DNA from: a bacterium
GTDB taxonomy: Bacteria; Electryoneota; RPQS01
Direction of reading: 5' to 3'
Assembly: GCA_036504735.1 (NCBI GenBank)
Contig: DASXUQ010000019.1
Span: 124,001-188,000, forward strand
DNA length: 64,000 bases
Shown here: positions 44,318 to 52,982 of the stretch, in pieces
How the letters are laid out: each line of letters begins with the position of its first letter
Numbering within the stretch: position 1 is the first letter of the stretch
Program-made: the position numbers and the translations under genes
Notes under the pieces: generated by a model
Told to the model about the DNA's origin: nothing
Seen by the model: only the letters and a program-made list of their open reading frames with translations
Database searches by the model: none

Positions 44318-46429
44318 ATGAGAACATTAGGTCTCGCCGCGTTGGGGCTGCTGGTTATAGTTGCGGTGTGCGCGGCGCAGGGCTGGCAGTGGCAGAACCC
44401 ACAGCCGCAGGCAAACGAACTGAAGGCGGTGGCCTTTTCCGGCGCAACGCACGGCTGGGCCGTGGGACTGCTGGGGACCATCGTCCACACCACGAACGCC
44501 GGAGTCTCGTGGACGTTGCAGTCCAGCGGAACGAACGACACGCTGAACGGCATCGCCTGCACCGATGCCCAGCACGCCTGGGTTGTGGGAAACCGCGGCT
44601 TGATTCTGCACACCACCAACGGCGGCGCAACGTGGCTGGTGCAGTCGTTCGGCGGGGATGATCTGTACGGTGTCTGCTTTACCGACGCAAACACCGGCTG
44701 GGCCGTGGGGGATGTTTCCCCCGGCGAGCAGGCAGGCATTCTGCACACGACCGACGGCGGCGAGCACTGGCTGCGACAAAGCGTGGCGGCGGGAAATCAG
44801 CTCCGCGCGGTGAGCTTTACGAACAGTACCAACGGCTGGGCGGTGGGCAGCCGCACGGATAACTCCACCGGAGCGATCCTGCACACGACCGATGGCGGCA
44901 TGACCTGGACGTCGCCATCCAACGGATATCCTTCTGGTCTGCGCGGTGTGGCCTTCAGCGGACTTCTCTCGGGCTGGGTCGTCGGTGACGGCGGCACCAT
45001 CCTTCACACCTCCGACGGCGGAGCATCATGGATGCCGCAAGACAGCCGGACCACCAACGATTTCTTCGGCGTGGCCTTCATAGACAGCACCACCGGCTGG
45101 GCGGTAGGTGGTTTGCGCGGAATACGCAGCACTGTCCACCGGACAACAAACGGCGGCGAACAATGGGTTCCGCAGAACAGCCAGGTGTTGTCCAATAGCC
45201 TTGCCGGTATCGTCATTACGGACCATTCAACGGGCTGGGCGGTGGGTGTCGGCGGGGTGATCGTACATACCACGGACGGCGGTGAGGTGTGGGCAAATCA
45301 GGTGCAGGGAACACCCGCGTGGTTTTCCAAAGTGGTCTTCGCCAGTCGAAACCTTGGCTGGGCCATCAGCTTTGGTGGGATCTATCGGACATCCGATGGC
45401 GGCGCCACATGGGCCAACCAGATCAGCGGCATCAGCACGTATCTCAGCGGGATCTGCTTTCTCGATGCCAGCACGGGCTGGGTGGTGGGAAATCAGGGCA
45501 CGATTCTGCACACAAGCGACGGTGGAATAACATGGGTCCCGCAAAACAGTGGCACGGATCGCTGGGTCGAGGCCATTGCCTTTGCTGACCGAAATAACGG
45601 CTGGGCGGTCGGAAGCGGAATTCGACTGCGCACGACTGATGGCGGAGACCATTGGACCGAACAGACCTCTGTGGTGTTCGCGCCCGCCAACCAGATGATC
45701 TTCTCGGATGCTCAAACGGGATGGATCACTTCAGGCGTCAGTATCTATCGCACTGTCGACGGCGGAATGACTTGGACGTGCCACTATGATTATGGTTGGT
45801 ATGAAGCTCAGGATATCACGTTCACCGATTCCCAAACGGGATGGGCCGTAGGCGGCAACGGTCGGATTTTGCACACGAGCGACCGGGGCGAAACGTGGCA
45901 CGTGCAGGTCAGCGGTGTCACAGCCGCTCTCAATGCCGTGGCGTTCGTCGATTCCACCACCGGCTGGGCGGCGGGCGCTCACGGGACGTTGTTGTGCACC
46001 ACAGATGGCGGCGAGTCCTGGGTTCGGCAAAACAGCGGAACAGCCAATAACATCACCGGGCTGGCTGCGAGTGTCGGAGAATGCTGGGCCGTGGGAGACT
46101 ATGGCACGATTCTGCATTTTGCCGCGCCGTCTTCGGCCTCCGGTGCGCGGACCAGCCGGATTCCAGACGGAATCTACCTTTCCCCCGCGTACCCCAATCC
46201 CTTCAACCCTTCCACGACGCTCAGATTTGGTACTCCGCGAGCTTCACAGGTGACCCTCGATGTCTTTGACCTTCTGGGCCGCAGGACCGCGACGCTCTAC
46301 TCCGGTCTGCTACCCGCAGGCGAACATGAAGTGGTGTGGGCTTGTCCGGCATGTCCATCAGGAATGTACGTTGCAAGGATGAAGGCCGGAGACTGGGTGC
46401 TGGAACGGAAGATGCTGCTCCTGAAGTAG
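44318..46429 (+). CDS. Secreted YCF48-like beta-propeller with sorting-type tail, long paralogue
   Basis: 703 residues from ATG 44318; the longer frame upstream is the end of the previous gene. Signal peptide RTLGLAALGLLVIVAVCAA. About thirteen YCF48/BNR-type repeats (GATHGWAVGLLGTIVHTTN, DAQHAWVVGNRGLILHTTNG, DASTGWVVGNQGTILHTSDG, DSQTGWAVGGNGRILHTSDR), enough for two propellers. The tail repeats that of the upstream gene almost word for word: YPNPFNPSTTLRFGTPRA, LDVFDLLGRRTATLYSGL, CPSGMYVARMKAG, final MLLLK. The two genes are 11 nt apart and likely co-transcribed, and arose by duplication followed by repeat expansion. Exported, surface-associated role inferred. Confidence 0.82.
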   Translation: MRTLGLAALGLLVIVAVCAAQGWQWQNPQPQANELKAVAFSGATHGWAVGLLGTIVHTTNAGVSWTLQSSGTNDTLNGIACTDAQHAWVVGNRGLILHTTNGGATWLVQSFGGDDLYGVCFTDANTGWAVGDVSPGEQAGILHTTDGGEHWLRQSVAAGNQLRAVSFTNSTNGWAVGSRTDNSTGAILHTTDGGMTWTSPSNGYPSGLRGVAFSGLLSGWVVGDGGTILHTSDGGASWMPQDSRTTNDFFGVAFIDSTTGWAVGGLRGIRSTVHRTTNGGEQWVPQNSQVLSNSLAGIVITDHSTGWAVGVGGVIVHTTDGGEVWANQVQGTPAWFSKVVFASRNLGWAISFGGIYRTSDGGATWANQISGISTYLSGICFLDASTGWVVGNQGTILHTSDGGITWVPQNSGTDRWVEAIAFADRNNGWAVGSGIRLRTTDGGDHWTEQTSVVFAPANQMIFSDAQTGWITSGVSIYRTVDGGMTWTCHYDYGWYEAQDITFTDSQTGWAVGGNGRILHTSDRGETWHVQVSGVTAALNAVAFVDSTTGWAAGAHGTLLCTTDGGESWVRQNSGTANNITGLAASVGECWAVGDYGTILHFAAPSSASGARTSRIPDGIYLSPAYPNPFNPSTTLRFGTPRASQVTLDVFDLLGRRTATLYSGLLPAGEHEVVWACPACPSGMYVARMKAGDWVLERKMLLLK

Positions 46430-46476
46430 ACGGAGCGGACTTCCGTCTGGCACTACAAAACATCGGTTCCGAGGAG

Positions 46477-46499
46477 AGCCCGGCCAATGCCGGGCTTTC
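46477..46499 (+). terminator. Terminator hairpin of the YCF48 pair
   Basis: AGCCCGGC (46477-46484) pairs with GCCGGGCT (46489-46496), followed by a short TTTC, 47 nt after the stop. Confidence 0.6.
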
Positions 46500-46553
46500 A
46501 CATTTCCGGCATTTGAACATAAGATCCGAGAGTGGTTATTTGCACCGTGGAGG

Positions 46554-46582
46554 TTGAATACTTGGGAATAAATTGCTATGAT
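46554..46582 (+). promoter_or_regulatory. Sigma70-type promoter of the OPT-protease-GS-OPT-rubrerythrin run
   Basis: TTGAAT (46554-46559), 17-nt spacer, TATGAT (46577-46582), about 90 nt before the first ATG. Confidence 0.6.
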
Positions 46583-46673
46583 AGTAGTTCCCTATCGAAG
46601 AATCCCGATATGCCGGTAGGAAATCACCTGCGACTCGCAGCCATAGACACCTTAGCCTTCGGAGAGTAGCCGC

Positions 46674-48518
46674 ATGAGCGTCGTTCAAGAACCGATTCCT
46701 GTTCGTAAACAGACTGATAAAGCTCCATCCGAGCTTACCGTTCGCGCCATTCTCTCCGGACTGGTGGTCGGCTCGCTGATCGGCGCGTCCAATGTGTGCA
46801 TCGGCCTCAAAATCGGCTGGACGTTTGGTGCGTCCATCACCGCCGCCGTGATTTCGTTTGCCCTCTTCCGTTCGCTGGCCGGAGTGCTGAAGACACCGTA
46901 CGGGCCTCAGGAAAATCTGATTACCGCCACCACCGGAAGCGCCGCGGGAACGATGGCGTCGGCGGGTGGTTTTGTAGCCTGCATTCCGGCGCTTGAACTG
47001 TATTTCCGCAATAACCCCGGAACGGGCAACCCGCTGACGTACGGCCAGCTCGTGCTGTGGGCAATTTCCATTGCCTTTCTCGGCGTCTTCTTCGCGGTGC
47101 CGCTGCGCAAGCAGATGGTGGTCCGCGAAAAGCTGCGGTACCCTTCCGGGACCGCCGCCGCCGAGACCATCAAGGCCATGTACTCCTCCGGCGCCGAAGC
47201 GCTGAAGAAGGCCAAGGTGCTGCTCTATGCCGGAATTTTCGCCGCGGCGCTTAAGCTGCTGTTCAGCATCAAGCCGCTGGGCCTCGGGCATTTTTCGGAT
47301 TTTTCCCTCGATGATATCGGCCTGGCGCACGTCGGCATCCTCGGCGTAGCCCTGGCATCGGTGAGAATGGGCATCAGCCTGTCGCCCATGATGATCGGCG
47401 CGGGCGTACTGGTGGGCCCCAAGGTCGGCTGGTCGCTGTTTGCCGGCGGCGTGCTGGCGTGGGGCATCGGAGCGCCGGTGCTGTTCGATCAGAACATCGT
47501 GGTGGTCAATGAACCGGGACTTTACAATGCGGCCTTCCGCTGGCTGCTCTGGCCCGGTGTGGCCTGCATGGTGGCGGCGGGCTTTTCCAGCCTGGCGCTG
47601 CAATACAAGGTGATCGGCAAGACCTTCACCTCCTTCAAGAAGCTGATGCAGGGACGCGGACAAGGCAGTTCCGAAGTGGACCTCGACGACGCGCCGGATC
47701 CGTTTCCCATCAAGTGGTGGGTCGTCGGCATGACGCTGGCCACAACCCTGACCACCACGTTCGCGCACCTCTATTTCGGAATTCCCATCTGGATGGGCAT
47801 TCTGGCGGTCGCGCTGTCCTTCATGATTGCCAGCATTGCCGTACGGGCAACGGGCGAGACGGACATTAATCCCGTGGGGGCGATGGGCAAGATTACGCAG
47901 GTGGTGTACGGCGCGCTGGACCCGGGCAAGATTCCCACCAACCTGATGGCGGCGGGTATTACCGCGGCGGGAGCCAGCCAAGCCGGAGACCTGATGCATG
48001 ACCTCAAGGCGGGTTACCTGCTGAAAGTCTCCATCCGGCGGCAGGTCATCGCACAGCTTATCGGCGTGGTGGTCGGCGTGTTCACCGCGGCGGGCGTCTA
48101 TCGCCTGTTGACCGCGGCGTACCAGATTCCCGGCGACGATTTCACCGGCCCGGCGGTTATGGCCTGGCATGCCATGGCGCAGCTTCTGGCGCAAGGTCTG
48201 AAGTCCCTGCCGGCCCACGCGATGACCGCAGCGGCCATCGGCGCGGCCTTTGGCTTCGCCCTGCCGTTTCTGGCCCGCATCAAGGCCATCAGCAAGTGGC
48301 TGCCTTCGCCCATCGCGCTGGGCATCGCCTTCATGGTCACCCCTTACTCGTCCCTGTCCATGTGGCTGGGCGCGTTTCTGACATTCTTGTACAGCCGCAA
48401 GCATGCGGACCAGGTGGACCGCTACGGCGCATCTCTGGCGTCCGGTCTGATTGCCGGGGAGGGCCTGATGATGGTTGTGATTGCGATTCTGCTGATTCTG
48501 AAGGTGAGCTGGGTGTAG
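46674..48518 (+). CDS. OPT-family oligopeptide transporter
   Basis: 614 residues, about 14 membrane helices and no signal peptide. Family blocks: GLVVGSLIGASNVCIGLKIG at the start, TATTGSAAGTMASAGGFVA, REKLRYPSGTAAAETIKAMY, RATGETDINPVGAMGKITQV, AGITAAGASQAGDLMHDLKA and the end ASGLIAGEGLMMVVIAILL. OPT proteins import peptides (or metal-peptide chelates) across the inner membrane with protons. It is the first gene of a same-strand run with gaps of 44-63 nt, followed by a TPR protease, a glutamine synthetase-like enzyme, a second OPT transporter and rubrerythrin. Substrate is inferred from neighbours only. Confidence 0.9.
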   Translation: MSVVQEPIPVRKQTDKAPSELTVRAILSGLVVGSLIGASNVCIGLKIGWTFGASITAAVISFALFRSLAGVLKTPYGPQENLITATTGSAAGTMASAGGFVACIPALELYFRNNPGTGNPLTYGQLVLWAISIAFLGVFFAVPLRKQMVVREKLRYPSGTAAAETIKAMYSSGAEALKKAKVLLYAGIFAAALKLLFSIKPLGLGHFSDFSLDDIGLAHVGILGVALASVRMGISLSPMMIGAGVLVGPKVGWSLFAGGVLAWGIGAPVLFDQNIVVVNEPGLYNAAFRWLLWPGVACMVAAGFSSLALQYKVIGKTFTSFKKLMQGRGQGSSEVDLDDAPDPFPIKWWVVGMTLATTLTTTFAHLYFGIPIWMGILAVALSFMIASIAVRATGETDINPVGAMGKITQVVYGALDPGKIPTNLMAAGITAAGASQAGDLMHDLKAGYLLKVSIRRQVIAQLIGVVVGVFTAAGVYRLLTAAYQIPGDDFTGPAVMAWHAMAQLLAQGLKSLPAHAMTAAAIGAAFGFALPFLARIKAISKWLPSPIALGIAFMVTPYSSLSMWLGAFLTFLYSRKHADQVDRYGASLASGLIAGEGLMMVVIAILLILKVSWV

Positions 48519-48564
48519 AACTTTTCGCCGCGGGCCATGCCGCCGCAACTTGGGAGATTTTGCT

Positions 48565-51414
48565 GTGATCCGCTTTTCGCGTCCCGTCCTCGTTCTGATC
48601 TGCATTGTCCTCTGCTCGACCGTCATTTTCGCCGCGCATCGCAAAGTCAGCAAGCGGGGACGGCGCGGCGGCAAAATCACACATCTGGCTCCCATTGGCC
48701 TGCTGGTTGAAGCCCAGGCCGCCCGCGACAGTCTTTCGCGCAAATCGCTGCCTCTCGTGGACAAGGTGCGCACCTCCCTGCGGATCGGGCAATTCGGCGA
48801 GTATGACAGCGCGTTCGTGCAACTCGAGCGCGCCGATTCCCTGACCGCGACGCAGCTTCGCGCGCAGTGGCTCTTGCAGCAGTACCGTTTTCCCGACGCG
48901 CGCGCCGCGCTGTCCAGGCTTGCCAAGTTCCCGCCTTCTCCCGAAACCGATTGGCTGAGCTACCGCTGGCTGTTTCTCACCGAAGACTTGCAGACTGTGG
49001 ATTCCCTGACGGCAAAGACTCTGGCGAAGGATTCGTTGAATCTTCCCGCCCTGACGGCGCGGACCGAACTGCTGCTGCGCTTGCTGCGGTTCGAAGAAGC
49101 GACGGCCCTGGCCCAGCGCGCCCGGTCTCTTGCGCAGACCCCAGAGTGGCGCACCCGCACCACTCTGGAAATAGCCAAGGTGCTTTACAAACAGGACCGC
49201 TATCAGCCGGCCTTCGATACGCTGAGTTCGTTGCTGAACTCCACCACCCTCGATGACGAGGTGCTGGTGAATACGGGCATTGTGCTGGTGGGCCTCAGCC
49301 GCATCAATGAAGCTATCAGCCTGTTCGAAGAAGCGGTGCGCTGGAATTCGCTGAACGAGATGGCCCATTACTACCTTGGCAACGGCTATGCGCGGCTGGA
49401 TTACAGCCAGCTTGCCAAGGCCAACGGCAACCGGCTGTGTCTGGCTGAAGGTGACCCGGCACGGCAACTCTCATTTGCCCTCGACGCGTTTGGACGCGGC
49501 GCGCCGGACAGCGCGCAGGTTATCGCGCGGCGCGTGGCAGAAGAGTTTCCGCGAGTCGTGGAACCGTGGGTGCTGCTGGGCTCGGTGGCGTGGAGCGAAG
49601 GCCGCTTCGCCACGGCGGAAAACTATTTTCTCGAAGCGCTGAACCGCCTTCCGGCCTATGGCCGCGCCCACAACGGACTGGCCAAGTCCCTTGAAGGGCT
49701 GCGCATGAGCCAGAATGTGCATCGCGCGGATGATTCGACCGCCTTTGCCAAACTGGCCATGCCCAATGTACCGCGCATCGCGGACTTTGTGCTGAACTGG
49801 AAAAGTCTCTCGCCCCGGCACCAGAAGCAGGTGGCACTGGCGATTGCCCCGTGGAAGCTCTATATTCCGGTGCTGGTGGAATGCGGCAGCCACTATTACA
49901 TCAAGCCGCTGCATGAGCGGCTGTCCGATTGTCCCGGCCTGGCATCCATGCGCGATACACGGATCGACTACGATTCGCGGCTGTGGGATGACGTGCGCGG
50001 CTGCGGCGGGTTTACCACCGTGACGGGTGTCGAGGATGTGGAACGCAGCATCTTCGCCAACTACAACACGGTGCTGCACGAACTGACACATCAGGTGCAT
50101 GGCCTGTTTCCGCCGGAAGACGCCGAACGCGTACGCGCCGCGTTTCGCGCGGCACGGGATGCCGAGGATCACGGCAAGAGCGCGTTCATGAGCCGCTACC
50201 AGCAGTCCAGCGTGTGGGAATATTTCGCCGAAGGCGCCAACGCCTACTATTCCCCGCGGCGCGACGCGTATGACACGCGGGAGATCGTGCGCGAACGCCT
50301 GCTGGCCAAGGATACCACGCTGGTATCGCTCGTCGAGTATTACGTCAAGGGACCGAACATCCGCGAGTGTTACGCCGTCGGTTTCGTCAATGCGGCGGAA
50401 AATGCGATTGAAAACCAGCGCATGCCGGAGGCCCTCGCCGCCGCGAGCAAAGCCTACGCGCGCTCCCCGCACAGCGAGAATGTGCTGTCCGAACTGTCGC
50501 GCATCTATTCGTATCAGGGAAACGATTCGCTGGCCGTCGCCTACGCCGACAGCCTCGTATCCTTCTTTCCCCGCAAGGGCGATTCCTACGTCGAAAAATC
50601 CAGCGCGCTCTTCTTCCGGCACGGCAACGATACGCTTTCGGTGGATATTCTGACACGCGCCCTGACCGTGGTGGATTCGACGGAACGCAATGCCATCCGC
50701 CAGGCGCTGGGCAATGCTCTCTTGTACGTGGGACGGTATGCCGAGGCCGCGACGCAGTACCGCGCCATTCTGGCCGAGGTCAGTGATGATCCGAATGCTC
50801 TGTGGGGGCTCGGCATTGCGCTGGGCGATGCCGGGGACTTTGCCAAAGCGGACAGCGCCTTCGGTCAGGCTCTCGGGCGGCGCAGCGGTATTATCGAACT
50901 GCGGCTGGATTATGCCCGCATGCTGCTGAGAGCCGGGAAGCTGGACGAGGCGGGAAAACAGATCGAAGAGGCGCAGATTCTCAGTCCCGGCGACGCGCAG
51001 GTGCTGACGATGAAGGGCTGGTACATGGCGCAGCGCGAAGAGTGGACGCTGGCGCTGGGGATGCTGGATCGCGCCGCGGAAATCGCCCCGGATTTGCGCC
51101 TCGCCGCCGTGCTGCGCATTCATGTCTTGCAGAAAATGCCGCCGCCGCGCCGCAAGCCGCCGGTGGTCAAACACTTTACGGCCGGACTGGAAGCGGCACT
51201 GATGGCGGAAGCGGAACGCACCGACAAGCCGCAGTGGCTGTTCCTGCCGCGCAAAGCCGGGTACATCGCCGCGCGCATCTGGCCGAAATTCCAACGGGAT
51301 TTATTGAATCAATATGTGTCGGAAATTGGCGCGCTGCCCGCGCTTTCCGACACCGCCAAGGCCAAAGAGCCGCCCAAGTCGCTGCCCAAAAAGCGGCGCG
51401 GTCGGCACCGGTAA
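48565..51414 (+). CDS. TPR protein with embedded zinc metallopeptidase site
   Basis: 949 residues from GTG 48565, chosen for GGGAG 8 nt upstream and because it then starts with a signal peptide or anchor (VIRFSRPVLVLICIVLCSTV). Residues about 70-390 are TPR-type helical repeats (LVGLSRINEAISLFEEAVRW, AHYYLGNGYARLDYSQLAKA). A middle domain (about 400-600) holds NTVLHELTHQVHGLFPPED, an HExxH at 505-509, and SSVWEYFAEGANAYYSPRRD, where Glu552 or Glu556 could be the third zinc ligand. That spacing resembles gluzincins of the anthrax-lethal-factor-like group. TPRs resume to about 860 and the C-terminus is basic (PKKRRGRHR). It is probably periplasmic and sits between a peptide transporter and a GS-like enzyme. 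Confidence 0.78.
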   Translation: MIRFSRPVLVLICIVLCSTVIFAAHRKVSKRGRRGGKITHLAPIGLLVEAQAARDSLSRKSLPLVDKVRTSLRIGQFGEYDSAFVQLERADSLTATQLRAQWLLQQYRFPDARAALSRLAKFPPSPETDWLSYRWLFLTEDLQTVDSLTAKTLAKDSLNLPALTARTELLLRLLRFEEATALAQRARSLAQTPEWRTRTTLEIAKVLYKQDRYQPAFDTLSSLLNSTTLDDEVLVNTGIVLVGLSRINEAISLFEEAVRWNSLNEMAHYYLGNGYARLDYSQLAKANGNRLCLAEGDPARQLSFALDAFGRGAPDSAQVIARRVAEEFPRVVEPWVLLGSVAWSEGRFATAENYFLEALNRLPAYGRAHNGLAKSLEGLRMSQNVHRADDSTAFAKLAMPNVPRIADFVLNWKSLSPRHQKQVALAIAPWKLYIPVLVECGSHYYIKPLHERLSDCPGLASMRDTRIDYDSRLWDDVRGCGGFTTVTGVEDVERSIFANYNTVLHELTHQVHGLFPPEDAERVRAAFRAARDAEDHGKSAFMSRYQQSSVWEYFAEGANAYYSPRRDAYDTREIVRERLLAKDTTLVSLVEYYVKGPNIRECYAVGFVNAAENAIENQRMPEALAAASKAYARSPHSENVLSELSRIYSYQGNDSLAVAYADSLVSFFPRKGDSYVEKSSALFFRHGNDTLSVDILTRALTVVDSTERNAIRQALGNALLYVGRYAEAATQYRAILAEVSDDPNALWGLGIALGDAGDFAKADSAFGQALGRRSGIIELRLDYARMLLRAGKLDEAGKQIEEAQILSPGDAQVLTMKGWYMAQREEWTLALGMLDRAAEIAPDLRLAAVLRIHVLQKMPPPRRKPPVVKHFTAGLEAALMAEAERTDKPQWLFLPRKAGYIAARIWPKFQRDLLNQYVSEIGALPALSDTAKAKEPPKSLPKKRRGRHR

Positions 51415-51458
51415 CCGGCGGACACACCAACCTTGAACTGTGAAACCAGAACCTGAAC

Positions 51459-52919
51459 ATGAACACTTCAACAGATTCGCAATTCGTAACCGGCACCAGA
51501 ACCAACGGTGAGCATGCCGTGACAATCGACCCGCCCGCGCTGCCCGCCAGCAAATTAGCCCGCCTGACCGGCAAGCCCAACGGAACATGGACCGTGGACG
51601 ATCTCGTCACGCTGGTGCGGGAAGAAGGCATCCGCCTGATCAGTCTGATGCACGTCGGCGGCGACGGCTGGCTGAAAACCCTTGACTTTGCGCCGCGCGA
51701 CGAATCACACTTGCGCGATATCCTGACCGGCGGTGAGCGCTGCGACGGCTCCAGCATTTTCGGCATGATGGGCATCAACGCCGGCGCGTCCGACATTATT
51801 CTGCGCCCGCGCGTCGAAAGCGCGTTTCTTGATCCGTTTGCCGACGAACCCGTGCTGGTGCTGCTGTGCGGGCATTGTGGCCGCGACGGCAAACCGCTGG
51901 TGGAATCTCCCGATACCATCGTGCGCCTCGCCGTGGAACGTCTCAAGCGCGAAACGGGCATTGAACTGCAGGCGCTGGGCGAAGTCGAGTATTTCCTCGG
52001 CAAACGCCCGAGCGATGAAGACGTCTACGGCTCCGATGACCGCGGCTATCATGCCAGTTCGCCCTTTGTGTTCGGCGAGGATTTGCGCCGCGCCGCTCTT
52101 GCTATATTGGCTGAGATGGGAGTTCCCATCAAGTACGGCCACAGCGAAGTGGGCTACATTCCGGCGGGCGAAAAAGAGAACCGCATTTGGGAGCAGCACG
52201 AGATCGAAATGCACCTGCAGCCATTGCCGCAGGCGGCGGATGCCGTGGTGCTGACGCAATGGGTGCTGCGCAACCTCGCGCACGCTCAGGGTATGCGTGT
52301 GAGTTTCGAGCCGGTGGTCCGGCAGGGACATGCGGGCAACGGTCTGCACTTCCACTGCTCGCCCACCGTGAACGGCCAGAACCTCTCGTTAGGCAAGACC
52401 AACGAGCAGATGCCTGCCGCAGCCAAGTGGCTGATCGGCGGCCTGGTGCGCTACGGCGGCGTGCTGATGGCTTTCGGCAACCGCGAAGGCAGTTCCTTCC
52501 TGCGGCTGTCGCAGGCGAAGGAAGCCCCGAGTGCGGTGACCTGGGGCCGCTACAACCGCAAAGCTCTGGTCCGCATTCCCATCGTGGCGACCGACGAGCA
52601 TGGCCGGCAGGTCAGTCCGGAAACGATTGAGTTCCGTCTGTCCGACGGCTCGGCTCATCCCCATCTGCTGCTGGCCGGCATCGCGCAGGTGATGACTGCG
52701 GGCAAGAGCATTCCCGACATCGACAAATGGCTGTATGATACCGAAGCCGGGCAGACGCAAGGTGCCGATCACGGCGCCACCATTCCCAAGGGTTTCGACG
52801 ACGTGGCCGTGGCGCTGCGCAGCGCCCGCGCGGTGTTCGAAGCCGGACAGGTCTTCCCTGCCCATGTTCTGGACCGCACGATTGAAGGCCTGGAGCGGCA
52901 GAAGGCGCTCATTCTCTAA
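51459..52919 (+). CDS. Glutamine synthetase-family enzyme, atypical
   Basis: 486 residues. The N-terminal beta-grasp domain (EGIRLISLMHVGGDGWLKTL) is followed by the catalytic domain: GERCDGSSIFGMMGINAG, ALGEVEYFLGK (metal-binding Glu residues), YGHSEVGYIPAGEKENRIWE, RQGHAGNGLHFHCSPTVNG (ammonia/ATP-site His), AKEAPSAVTWGRYNRKALVR (Glu flap and substrate Arg) and FRLSDGSAHPHLLLAGIAQV. The usual NPTVNSYKRL loop is replaced by GNREGSSFLRL, so this is a divergent branch. Glutamate-ammonia ligation is likely but gamma-glutamylation of another amine is possible. No adenylylation motif (NLYDLPPEE type) is visible. It lies between the protease and the second OPT gene. Confidence 0.85.
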   Translation: MNTSTDSQFVTGTRTNGEHAVTIDPPALPASKLARLTGKPNGTWTVDDLVTLVREEGIRLISLMHVGGDGWLKTLDFAPRDESHLRDILTGGERCDGSSIFGMMGINAGASDIILRPRVESAFLDPFADEPVLVLLCGHCGRDGKPLVESPDTIVRLAVERLKRETGIELQALGEVEYFLGKRPSDEDVYGSDDRGYHASSPFVFGEDLRRAALAILAEMGVPIKYGHSEVGYIPAGEKENRIWEQHEIEMHLQPLPQAADAVVLTQWVLRNLAHAQGMRVSFEPVVRQGHAGNGLHFHCSPTVNGQNLSLGKTNEQMPAAAKWLIGGLVRYGGVLMAFGNREGSSFLRLSQAKEAPSAVTWGRYNRKALVRIPIVATDEHGRQVSPETIEFRLSDGSAHPHLLLAGIAQVMTAGKSIPDIDKWLYDTEAGQTQGADHGATIPKGFDDVAVALRSARAVFEAGQVFPAHVLDRTIEGLERQKALIL

Positions 52920-52982
52920 ACCATATGACGACAGTGTTCCCGCATCCGTGTCTTCCCACCCCCTAAAGGAGCGATCTGATTC

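Noticed and set aside
46536-48926. A 796-residue minus-strand open frame opposite the first OPT gene
   Set aside because: It lies antisense to a clear OPT transporter and has low-complexity basic composition.
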